A program made the position numbers and the translations under genes. Shown one piece after another: positions 12,187-20,046 of a DNA stretch of 30,663 bases. Position 1 is the stretch's first letter. Each line of letters starts with the position of its first letter. The stretch lies in IMG/VR virus record IMGVR_UViG_3300046167_000185, positions 1-30,663 of that record. One strand, 5' to 3'. The DNA comes from a virus. The notes beneath the pieces were generated by a model that saw only the letters and a program-made list of their open reading frames with translations, ran no database searches and was not told the origin of the DNA.

Positions 12187-12459
12187 TTAGACCACCATTG
12201 CATGGATGCCGGTGGCAGTAGTCCCTGTACTGAGGACTCGCTTCACCGAGCAGATCAGATAGAAATTATCAGGTACAGCCACAGTCCGAGTCACACCGTC
12301 TTTAGTGTGGAACGAGACGTTACCCTCACCCGTAATGTATAGACCAATAGCAATGTTACCAGTGCCTACGTTGTCTGACCCGTTTGCCGGTGTAACCGGA
12401 ACCATGTCGTAGACGCTACCGTTTAACTGACCGTCTACACCTCTGAATGGATTACCCAT
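12187..12459 (-). CDS. small virion protein, spike-base-like (90 aa)
   Basis: ATG at 12459 with AGAGAGG in front. The outline VPVTPANGSD...NIAIGLYITGEGNVSFHTKDG...TVAVPDNFYLICSVKRVLSTGTTATGI matches small beta proteins that I recall as spike-base or head-decoration components: an acidic PxxPxDGxD start, an A.GLY...G.V strand, and the V.RV..TGTTAT ending. It stops directly before the 304-aa glycine-rich gene. Probably part of the virion near the tail spikes; not proven. Confidence 0.65.
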   Translation of the reverse strand: MGNPFRGVDGQLNGSVYDMVPVTPANGSDNVGTGNIAIGLYITGEGNVSFHTKDGVTRTVAVPDNFYLICSVKRVLSTGTTATGIHAMVV

Positions 12460-12470
12460 CTTGAACCTCT

Positions 12471-12725
12471 CTAAATTGTGATTTCTGCAACAGACCCAAG
12501 TTGAACTTGGTCACCGTCGCTTTGCGTTATAACCGCGCTCATACCGAGCGGTTGTCCTGACCTGATGAACAGCGTGTCACCTACCGACAGCAGGCTAGAT
12601 GCGGCACCGAAGTAGTTAGCCTCACTAGCCACCTCACTCGGGGTGCTATCAGTCGTGTATTCCCATGTGACCCTGCCGTCAGCAGAGCCACCAATAGGAC
12701 GTAGATCTTCCTGTGAAAAACTCAT
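12471..12725 (-). CDS. small virion protein, paralogue of the 26271 gene (84 aa)
   Basis: 84 aa. It aligns along its length with the 85-aa protein after the capsid gene: M.F....L..IGG..D at the start, a shared Y....D....V..ANYF block, L.V.D..F, and similar length and strand order. The two sit in different places, one beside the tailspike and one beside the capsid protein, so a duplicated beta-fold unit probably serves two sites on the virion. Ends in a beta strand (VQLGSVAEITI). Function unknown. Confidence 0.7.
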   Translation of the reverse strand: MSFSQEDLRPIGGSADGRVTWEYTTDSTPSEVASEANYFGAASSLLSVGDTLFIRSGQPLGMSAVITQSDGDQVQLGSVAEITI

Positions 12726-12734
12726 AGTCAGTCC

Positions 12735-14393
12735 TTATTCAAAAATGAAGTTGCCGCCGACCTTCTCTAGCGCGAACCAGAAGCTGCCAGCAGTAGAGCC
12801 AACGGGCGTAGCCACAAGATTCCCTGACGATACAGTAAATGTAAACGAGGGGTGGTTAGCGGCAGATCCTGACACCAATCCTAGCTTGGCAATCTCAACA
12901 ACTTGCTCACCAGCTACGGCAGTCTTGCTAATCAGCAGCTTGTAGATGGCCGAGCCGATAGACCCCGTCGTTCCGAATGCGCTGTTACAAGCAGTAATAA
13001 GTATCTCGCCTGAGAAGTCATTGCTTGTGCCCAACGAACTGTCTAGCGCAGTCAGTGTTTGTGCCCCAGATGCAGAGAACGCCTTGCTGTAAATCAGCTT
13101 GGGTGCAGTGTAGTTCGTCTGGATAAAGCCGTTATCAAACGCCCTCGCCCCTGAGTTTTGCATCAGCGGATCTTCGAGAACTAACTTAGCGCCTTGACCT
13201 GTAGCGATGAAGTCATAAGTGCCAGCAATGCCAGTAGAAAAGGATACAGGCTGCTTCTGAACAACAAAGTTTGTAGTAATGTCGGCTGCTTTAACGTGAG
13301 TGTGGTTTGCAAAACCGTTGTTCTGCTTGTTGTTACCACCACAGGTATTGCCTATACCAGAAACCCAGTTAGCTTCATAACTAGACCCAGACTCAAAAAA
13401 GAATCCTGACCGGGCATTGAACTCAGCACCGTTAGAAACAAACGACACACCACGATTGCCTAGTATGTGGTAGCCGTATCGGTTCTCATCCGCTGCGTTA
13501 GAGATGTAAGACGAGTAAACATTAAAGTCGCTCTTGAACCCAGCGTATGAGTAGAACTTCGTTGTTATCTTGTAGACGTGCCCAGCGGTAGCGCCAGACG
13601 TTAAGGTAATAGTGCCGCCAGACGCGCCCAAGGTAGTCACGTTGTAATCAGCGCCCTGCACCAACGGTGTGTCTAATGCCGGATTCAGCGTAGAGTTATA
13701 GACAGTAATGTCGCCATTCGCTGTAGTTGGGAACGTATAAGCGAAGACAGTCTGACCACCAGTAGCGGTGATTGTATCCGTCACATCACTAGGCGTACCG
13801 TTCAACCTGCCGTAGTTGTTGTCCAGCGTCCATGACGTGTGGATCTCGAAGTTATGATAGAACCCGTTTTGCGCGTTCTCCTCCGAGTTGCAGCCCGATA
13901 CCTTGCCTAAGTAGGATCGCTCAAACGCAAAGCCGTCAGTGCCGCTAGACTTCACCTGCACCTTGTCAAAGCTATTACGGTTGGAAGCAAACGAGTTGCC
14001 AACAGACTCTATGTTGATGCCAGATGTTGTAGCGTTTAATACCGTCAGGTCAGAGATGTTGTTGAAGATACCCTTAACCAACTCAATGCCCGGCCCTGAT
14101 GTAGCCGCAGCGGTGTCGATGACAGTGCTCTGCCGCCCCGCTCCCTTCAGGGTGATGTTGTCTACGTTGTACGTTTGACCGCTGTTGTTGACCTCTACAG
14201 TGGCACTAGTCTTAAACACACCGCGAGGGAGGTTCAAGGTATTACCAGTGCTTACCTCGTCACCGTAGGTAGACGTGATAGATGCCTGTATAGCAGTGGT
14301 GTCATCCGTACTGCCGTCACCAGTTGCACCGTAGTCAACGACGTTTTTCGTTGATCCAGATACAAGCCGGTTGTGTGCTTTTGTTAAAGCCAT
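12735..14393 (-). CDS. tailspike with pectate-lyase beta-helix fold (552 aa)
   Basis: ATG at 14393. Residues 16-60 have the start of the pectate-lyase superfamily: KNVVDYGATGDGSTDDTTAI and a PRGVFKTSATVEV strand; the rest repeats strand-turn units (NISDLTVLNATTSGINIES, FDKVQVKSSGTDGFAFERS). At about 205-280 an inserted beta domain (TATGGQTVFAYTFP ... SGATAGHVYKIT) copies the domain at the start of the 15526 fibre. After it the helix goes on (YGYHILGNRGVSFVS), then a C-terminal domain (ISKTAVAGEQVVEIAKL). Such spikes bind and may cut surface polysaccharide. No clear catalytic pair can be named. Confidence 0.85.
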   Translation of the reverse strand: MALTKAHNRLVSGSTKNVVDYGATGDGSTDDTTAIQASITSTYGDEVSTGNTLNLPRGVFKTSATVEVNNSGQTYNVDNITLKGAGRQSTVIDTAAATSGPGIELVKGIFNNISDLTVLNATTSGINIESVGNSFASNRNSFDKVQVKSSGTDGFAFERSYLGKVSGCNSEENAQNGFYHNFEIHTSWTLDNNYGRLNGTPSDVTDTITATGGQTVFAYTFPTTANGDITVYNSTLNPALDTPLVQGADYNVTTLGASGGTITLTSGATAGHVYKITTKFYSYAGFKSDFNVYSSYISNAADENRYGYHILGNRGVSFVSNGAEFNARSGFFFESGSSYEANWVSGIGNTCGGNNKQNNGFANHTHVKAADITTNFVVQKQPVSFSTGIAGTYDFIATGQGAKLVLEDPLMQNSGARAFDNGFIQTNYTAPKLIYSKAFSASGAQTLTALDSSLGTSNDFSGEILITACNSAFGTTGSIGSAIYKLLISKTAVAGEQVVEIAKLGLVSGSAANHPSFTFTVSSGNLVATPVGSTAGSFWFALEKVGGNFIFE

Positions 14394-14394
14394 T

Positions 14395-14691
14395 TTACGC
14401 TCCTAATTCTGGACGAGTGCTTGGGAAGTTTGACGTGCTAGGCCAATCCCGTAACGCGGTTCTGTACGTCATGTACGCTGCTCGTTGCGGATGGTCAGAC
14501 AGAGGTACGATGTAGTCTGTAGCCTCTAGCTCTCCATCACGCCACATCCTTGCGGCTTCTTCCGCCGTAGGAGTTGCGGGTGTAGGGGCTACCCACACTT
14601 CATAGTGGTCAAAGTTAGCCTCAACGAAGTCAGCGTCAGCAATGATGGTATTTGTGATGTTACCGTCAGCATCTTTAATATTGTATTTCAC
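14395..14691 (-). CDS. tail fibre assembly chaperone-like protein (98 aa)
   Basis: 98 aa. The first half (MKYNIKDADGNITNTIIADADFVEA) is a beta-rich unit like that starting the 10898 protein. The second half carries MWRDGELEATDYIVPL...AAYMTYRTALRDWPSTSNFPSTRP, which is the typical pattern of the phage tail-assembly chaperone family (APC): R.xEL..TD......YR.ALRDWP....FP..RP. It should help fold or load the fibre and spike proteins on either side of it. It starts 10 nt downstream of the 279-aa glycine-rich gene and stops 1 nt before the tailspike ATG. Confidence 0.75.
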   Translation of the reverse strand: MKYNIKDADGNITNTIIADADFVEANFDHYEVWVAPTPATPTAEEAARMWRDGELEATDYIVPLSDHPQRAAYMTYRTALRDWPSTSNFPSTRPELGA

Positions 14692-14701
14692 TTAAATCTC
14701 C

Positions 14702-15529
14702 TTACGGTATGTACTGGATGACAACAATACCTTCGCCGCCACGACCAGATCGAACATAAGTGTTTGAGGTTGGATTTCTAGCGCCACCACCACCACCGCC
14801 AATGCCTCCATGACCCCCCGTTGTAGACGTAACTAATCCTGAACCAGTCTGGGTCTGAGACGCAGATCCTCCGCCAGCTAGCGGCCCTCCGTTAATACGC
14901 ATATCAGAAAAAGTTGTGGTTGCATAATTATAACTTATACCAATACCACCAATCCCACCCGCCAACTGTCCTAATGTTGAAGACCAAAAATCTCCTACAA
15001 CGTCACAATCTCCACCATAAATGTTCATGTCAGTTGCAGTTTGTCCACCTGTGTTCCCTGTGCCTGTTATCCCTACAGCGCCGCCACCCTTGCCTTTGAC
15101 ACTGCCACCGCCAGTATTATTTACGTCGCCATTCGCGGCGGTGCCACCAGAAACGGCACCTGTACCTGCTTCCCCACCGACGCCTCCATTAGCTGTTAAT
15201 GTGCTGGATAAACCAGTTCCAGCAACAGTGCTATTGCCTCCATTATTACCCGCAGTTTCACCTGTAACCTGCGCTCCACCAGCGCCAACGACTACTGTAA
15301 AAGATCCAGAGGTTGTAACGGCTAAAGAGTTTTTTCTACAGTAACCCCCAGCACCCCCACCACTTACGCTCGCAGTATTACCACTAGAGCCACTACCGCC
15401 AGCGCCAATGACGTGGATCATTATGTTGCCGTCTTGAGGCGGAACCCAAGTCTGTGACTTACTTAAAAAGATTGTAGGGAATGACGCAGAGCCACCACCA
15501 CCGCTAATAAAATCTGTAAAGTTGCTCAT
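14702..15529 (-). CDS. glycine-rich tail fibre protein (275 aa)
   Basis: Start at 15529, where ATG overlaps the stop of the fibre gene (ATGA); the frame is open to a GTG at 15541. The sequence starts MSNFTDFISGGGGSAS, has LSKSQTWVPPQDGNIMIHVIGAGGSG (a beta strand entry seen in many Gly-rich phage adhesins), then a long low-complexity Gly/Thr/Asn region (GGTAANGDVNNTGGGSVKGKGGGA), and ends GGEGIVVIQYIP. Predicted to form a Gly-rich adhesin tip with the 15526 fibre as its base. It resembles the 11272 product in type, with little shared order. Confidence 0.8.
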   Translation of the reverse strand: MSNFTDFISGGGGSASFPTIFLSKSQTWVPPQDGNIMIHVIGAGGSGSSGNTASVSGGGAGGYCRKNSLAVTTSGSFTVVVGAGGAQVTGETAGNNGGNSTVAGTGLSSTLTANGGVGGEAGTGAVSGGTAANGDVNNTGGGSVKGKGGGAVGITGTGNTGGQTATDMNIYGGDCDVVGDFWSSTLGQLAGGIGGIGISYNYATTTFSDMRINGGPLAGGGSASQTQTGSGLVTSTTGGHGGIGGGGGGARNPTSNTYVRSGRGGEGIVVIQYIP

Positions 15530-16605
15530 GACATTACCCACCCTTGAGTTGCATCTGTGTATATGAATTGTATGGAGAGATACGCCGCGTTCATTGTGAA
15601 GTCAGACGCACTGCTCATTATCTTCGACCCGTTACGTCCTACCACCGTATTAGTGAAGTTACCTACCGTAATCAGGACTCGTTGACCTATAGTCGGTGAG
15701 GCGGGGAGTGTGATAGTTCGCCCAGCGGCACTAACGTAAACGTGCGTGTTAACCGTAGCCGTCATAGACGCTGCTGTAACTGTGGTAGTGATACCCACCG
15801 ATACAGGCACGGAGGCTAGGTTAAGCGTCACATCACCTTGAGTGCCACCGCCCGACAACCCTGTACCAGCAACGACTGCTGTGATGTCACCTATCACGTC
15901 AGAGTTGCGTATGAACTTACGCACCTCAATGGCTGCGTTGAACGGTGGTGCCTCAGAGAATGTAACCACTAGACCAGACAGCGTGTAGGAACTAATGGCC
16001 TGCATGATTCCGTCAATGGTTATCTGCAACAACCTACCTGTTACCGGCGCAGTGCTTAGGGTAAACGCTGTTGTAGTGCCGTCACCCGTGAACGTGTCTT
16101 CAGTCAGGATCGTTACTTCTTGAGCCTTCAGGTAATCAACAGCCTCAACAGCACCCGTAGAGTCAAAGCCTAGAAGCCTGTGAGAGCGCCCAGATGCTAC
16201 TGGTAGCTCCATGTTGATTGAACTCAGATCAGTGACCGGCTTTTTAACAGAGCGAGAATCGCTTGTAGCGTTCTGCTGGATAGCCAACCACAATCGGTCG
16301 AAGTCTTCGTTAACCTCCGAAGCTAGAAAGTCACCGCTATTCTGGTAGTCGGTGGTACGGTTTAGCGCCATGTCTCTATAGATGGTGATAACGTCACCGG
16401 CAGTAGCGCCAACAGCAAGCGTGATATTTCCACCGTTGTCATTCCCCACACCCGACACGGTGTAGTTAGAACCCTCTGATAGAGTCGTGCTGTTCTTTAG
16501 TACAACGAGGTCATCCTTGTCATACACCTCAAACGTGTACGCAAAGACAGTCTGCCCTGCTGTAGCAGTGTATTGGTTACGAGCAGTCGTATTCGTTACC
16601 GTCAT
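15526..16605 (-). CDS. tail fibre with T7-fibre-type N-terminal domain (359 aa)
   Basis: The first 115 residues (YTATAGQTVFAYTFEVYDKDDL, GGNITLAVGATAGDVITIYRD, NRTTDYQNSGDFLASEVNEDFDRLWLAIQQ) are the typical N-terminal fibre domain of T7-like phages that ties fibres to the tail tube. A second beta unit (DTFTGDGTTTAFTLSTAPVTGR...ITIDGIMQ...YTLSG.VVTFSEAPP) at about 168-230 is a related interaction domain. The C-terminal part (GITTTVTAASMTATVNTHVYV ... GWVMS) is a short beta region without a tip. It thus looks like a fibre base; the receptor-binding parts are probably the next genes. Confidence 0.88.
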   Translation of the reverse strand: MTVTNTTARNQYTATAGQTVFAYTFEVYDKDDLVVLKNSTTLSEGSNYTVSGVGNDNGGNITLAVGATAGDVITIYRDMALNRTTDYQNSGDFLASEVNEDFDRLWLAIQQNATSDSRSVKKPVTDLSSINMELPVASGRSHRLLGFDSTGAVEAVDYLKAQEVTILTEDTFTGDGTTTAFTLSTAPVTGRLLQITIDGIMQAISSYTLSGLVVTFSEAPPFNAAIEVRKFIRNSDVIGDITAVVAGTGLSGGGTQGDVTLNLASVPVSVGITTTVTAASMTATVNTHVYVSAAGRTITLPASPTIGQRVLITVGNFTNTVVGRNGSKIMSSASDFTMNAAYLSIQFIYTDATQGWVMS

Positions 16606-17819
16606 AGGTCACCTATTTCTTTTTCGACTTTATCAAGTCCGTTGCGGATAAATGTTAAGTTCTGTCCCGGCAAGAGCCGCCGCAACGCTCTTGTGTCTGA
16701 TTCCGTCCAATCATCCTCACCTAACCCAGCGTTTGCCACTCTAGCAACAAGGTCGATTCCTGACCCAAATGTTGGCCCCATAAGGCCATCCGCTATGCTT
16801 CTTGAGGCAAATCTGGCTGCGGGCAAATCAGCACCAAGGAGAGGTCTTAACCCAAAGTTATTGGAAGAAATCTTCTCCATTGTATTGTTGATTTCCATTA
16901 TACCGCCTAATGCGCCTGACCTATCTATTCCTTCAATAACTAACGCGATTGGATCGTCTGTTATCTCCCTGCCCGCATCCTTTTGCTTGAATGCGTAGGA
17001 CATCATTCCTAGCGTGGTGAGCATCAAGACACCACCCAAAGCGTTGTGGTCTTGTCCTTGCAGCGCGGCAATCGTCATCCGCTGCGTTGATGCAAACATG
17101 AACGACCGGAACTGGAGAATTGTTTTGCCCATTGGGGTAGACATAAACAAAGGCTTCTCTTGCCCCGGAACCACAATTACCCGATCAGATTCTTTCCTTA
17201 GGGCAGCGCCCCAAATCTGCTCAAGCTCTGGGTTGTCCCAGTTCTTAGCGTTAGACAGCCACACGCCATCAACCTTCTCTGCGTACTTCTTTAACTGTTC
17301 AGCAATAGCACTAGCGTTGCCGTCATCAATGCCTAGTCGGGACAACCTCTTGTCAACCTTGCCTTTTAACAAACCATCAACGACAGAGTTCTGCATGGTC
17401 ACTACATGGAGTTGCTTGACGGCAGTAGTCCAGTAGTCCATCAGGTTGATTCGACCAAAGTTGTCCGTTAGCGATTGCACCCCGCGCTCAAACTTTGTGC
17501 CGCCTTTAGTGTAGTCAGAAATGTCAGAGATAATCTGTGACCGGCCACCCATCAACGCATCAACACCTATGCCGTATCGCTTACCTTCGGCAGCAGACAC
17601 TTGAAAGGTTTTAAGGTTTTTAGCGAGAGGAACCAAGCCTTTAGAAAAGGTCTTACCTATTCCTTCAGCCATAAATATACGGGCTACATCAGGAACCGAT
17701 GAGGCAACAACGCCACCCATAAGCCTCAAGTAGTTTAGGTTTCTAGCCACCCGACCAGCTCTATGGAATATGTTATCGGGGTCTTCCATTGCATACACGC
17801 CGCGCATCCGATCCCGCAT
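16602..17819 (-). CDS. C-terminal part of large ejection/internal virion protein (405 aa)
   Basis: ATG at 17819 gives 405 aa, but the same frame is open and protein-like upstream (REKALLEKAKNSDIEDIAG) to about 17870, where it crosses the frame of the 734-aa gene. Removing one A from the run of five at 17868-17872 would fuse both into one protein of about 1150 aa. The ATG has no convincing ribosome site. The sequence is helical and basic with a hydrophobic stretch near 258-278 (HNALGGVLMLTTLGMMSYAF). Such large proteins are ejected with DNA and build a channel across the cell envelope. Either a broken gene or a separate product. Confidence 0.7.
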   Translation of the reverse strand: MRDRMRGVYAMEDPDNIFHRAGRVARNLNYLRLMGGVVASSVPDVARIFMAEGIGKTFSKGLVPLAKNLKTFQVSAAEGKRYGIGVDALMGGRSQIISDISDYTKGGTKFERGVQSLTDNFGRINLMDYWTTAVKQLHVVTMQNSVVDGLLKGKVDKRLSRLGIDDGNASAIAEQLKKYAEKVDGVWLSNAKNWDNPELEQIWGAALRKESDRVIVVPGQEKPLFMSTPMGKTILQFRSFMFASTQRMTIAALQGQDHNALGGVLMLTTLGMMSYAFKQKDAGREITDDPIALVIEGIDRSGALGGIMEINNTMEKISSNNFGLRPLLGADLPAARFASRSIADGLMGPTFGSGIDLVARVANAGLGEDDWTESDTRALRRLLPGQNLTFIRNGLDKVEKEIGDL

Positions 17820-17841
17820 CCCAGCTATATCTTCAATATCG

Positions 17842-20046
17842 CTATTCTTGGCCTTCTCTAAAAGAGCTTTTTCGCGCTTTAGTTTTAGCCATCTTCATGG
17901 CATCGCTATACCACTTCTCAATCTTGCCTATCTCTTGACTAAGCTCGATGTCATCGTCAGGAAACTGTCTTTTAATCTCAATGTCTGGCGCAATTTGGCG
18001 CAGATAGATCCGCCCTAAGTCTTCAATGTTGTTTTCCAAGAAGTCTTCAACAAGGTTGTCGGGTATCTGAAAAGTCCTAGAGCGGAGAGGGCCGCGCATT
18101 GGCGTACCGTTTAGTTTGTTACCGCTAGAGCCTTCGCCAATCTTCCAGTCATACGGAAGCCTTCCGTCTGGAGAACCTTTAATCCTTTGGGCAATCTGCC
18201 GGGCGATGTCCTCATACTCCATGTCCTCAAGGTCTAGCTGCTCCTTGAAGTCGGACTTTTCGATAATTGCTTGAAGCCTAGTTTTTTCTGCGCCGGTGGC
18301 GGACTCTACATCAAGCCTCGCCCTTTCTGCTTCTGCCCTTAGCTCAATGTCTTTGTCTTTCAGCCACTTACTAACAACAGACAAGAACTCATCATAATTA
18401 GCTACAATTTTGTCTTTGTTCCATCGTCTATTTAGATAGCCAACAGCCGTTGTTACATCAACGTCCTCGGGCAACAGCCCAACCTCAATGGCCTCGTTCT
18501 TTAGGGGATCGTATAAATTTGACCTCCAAGACCTAGCAGACTCTAGCGCCTCGGGTATGTCAGACGCATCGTTACGCAAAGCCCTTGCGACGGCTTCATT
18601 GAACTTTATCCTACTCAGATTTCCGCCAGCTTTTTTGTACGCTCTAAACTGGTCTAAGTGGTTAGCGAGGGCAGTGTTGTAACGGCCATCTTTTATCTTG
18701 ATTCGAGACTCTACGGCTGTAACCCCACCCCTATCCATAGCTATCGGGTTTTCAGCTAACAAATTTGCCAGCGTCCTAGTAAAAGGATTTGCGCTAGTTA
18801 TGGTTCTTGATAACGGGTCAAACGAAAGCGCCTTAACAAGAAACTTACCCACCTTACCCTTAACTTCCTCACCATTAGCGACTTGCATTGCGCCTGCACT
18901 CAAGTCTGCCGCAGATATACCTTCGTCTGCCGCTTGTTGCTGTAGGCTAGGGGTCTGCCCCGGCTTTGCTACAGCTAACTCATCCCCTGTGGGAACAAGG
19001 TATTCTTGAATTGAGTTAGGCTTATTAGCCGCAGCAGGCAGTCTTAAATGTGCCTCCCCGTCAAACAGATCATCCAAAAAAAGACGATCAGCGGGTATTT
19101 GCATTTCTATCACCTCATCCCCAAAACCTTCTGCTTGACCAGCCCTTGAGGTAGAAAAAAACAACCCGTCTTCCTTAGGAGTCATATGCCCGGAGCTACG
19201 GATTATTTCGGCCTTTTCCGCCGTTGTTCGATGATAAACCGTGACCAACCCATCTTCAGTTACTTGGCTAAATGCAGAAATTTCGCTAAGTAAATCATCA
19301 GCAGCATCAGTATCCACAACCTTTGCCGTAACCCCAATCTCTGGTGTGCTTAGAATTACAGAGTCTTCGCCAGCGAGGATACGAGTCTCAGGCTCCATTG
19401 ATTTAGCCATCTCTTTGATTTGGCGCTCATCTATGTATTGGGCGAGTTTGCCTACACCAAAGCCAAGAACCCCGCCTAAGAACGCACCCGCTCCCACGTT
19501 TACAGCAGACTCACCATAAGTCCTTTCTAGCTGTGTTGCGTGTAATGCAGCCTCTTGTATCGCCGTAGACGCAGCGGTAACGCTGCCTGTAACAGCCGCA
19601 GACTTGAGTATTGACCCGCCAGTTTTGTATGTCCTAGCAACAGCGCCTCCGATGGGAATGAAGTTGACCGGATCGGTAAACCCAACGCCAAGACCTAAAG
19701 CAACGGATATAGCGCCGCCGTTAGCAATAGTCTCTCTGTCTTTACGCTCCCTAGCTTGTTGCCTGCGGACAGCGTTCAATTCGTCTTCTGACTCAGCCAA
19801 GGCAGCATTAACAACAAACTGCTTGTCGCTTTTTTCTTCTTCAGACATAAAGTCGTAAGGGTTATACGACCTATCACCAACCTCGTCTGGCAGACCCTTT
19901 TCTTGGTTTAAGTAAGACCCTATTGTGTTTTCAGTGCGCCAAAGCGCCGCAGCAATATCAACTACCGATGGATCATCCCCCTGCAAATCGGCTGGGATGT
20001 ACTTTTTAATAGGCACTTGAGACTCTGGTGCAGGCTTAAATGGCAT
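17842..20046 (-). CDS. large ejection/internal virion protein with ADP-ribosyltransferase-like domain (734 aa)
   Basis: ATG at 20046 overlapping the previous stop by 1 nt. Residues 110-205 are Gly/Ala-rich and hydrophobic (GGAISVALGLGVGFTDPVNF, VNVGAGAFLGGVLGFGVGKL), suited to membrane insertion. Residues about 265-350 have an ART-like outline: VTVYHRTTAEKAEII, a GLFFSTSRAGQAEGFGD strand, VIEMQIPADRLFLDD, and SIQEYLVP with a candidate Glu at 348. After that comes a long helical region (RSRTFQIPDNLVEDFLENN). The final 10 residues (KSSFREGQE) are in the wrong frame compared with the natural continuation at 17819. Probably enters the cell during DNA ejection. The ART call is tentative. Confidence 0.75.
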   Translation of the reverse strand: MPFKPAPESQVPIKKYIPADLQGDDPSVVDIAAALWRTENTIGSYLNQEKGLPDEVGDRSYNPYDFMSEEEKSDKQFVVNAALAESEDELNAVRRQQARERKDRETIANGGAISVALGLGVGFTDPVNFIPIGGAVARTYKTGGSILKSAAVTGSVTAASTAIQEAALHATQLERTYGESAVNVGAGAFLGGVLGFGVGKLAQYIDERQIKEMAKSMEPETRILAGEDSVILSTPEIGVTAKVVDTDAADDLLSEISAFSQVTEDGLVTVYHRTTAEKAEIIRSSGHMTPKEDGLFFSTSRAGQAEGFGDEVIEMQIPADRLFLDDLFDGEAHLRLPAAANKPNSIQEYLVPTGDELAVAKPGQTPSLQQQAADEGISAADLSAGAMQVANGEEVKGKVGKFLVKALSFDPLSRTITSANPFTRTLANLLAENPIAMDRGGVTAVESRIKIKDGRYNTALANHLDQFRAYKKAGGNLSRIKFNEAVARALRNDASDIPEALESARSWRSNLYDPLKNEAIEVGLLPEDVDVTTAVGYLNRRWNKDKIVANYDEFLSVVSKWLKDKDIELRAEAERARLDVESATGAEKTRLQAIIEKSDFKEQLDLEDMEYEDIARQIAQRIKGSPDGRLPYDWKIGEGSSGNKLNGTPMRGPLRSRTFQIPDNLVEDFLENNIEDLGRIYLRQIAPDIEIKRQFPDDDIELSQEIGKIEKWYSDAMKMAKTKARKSSFREGQE

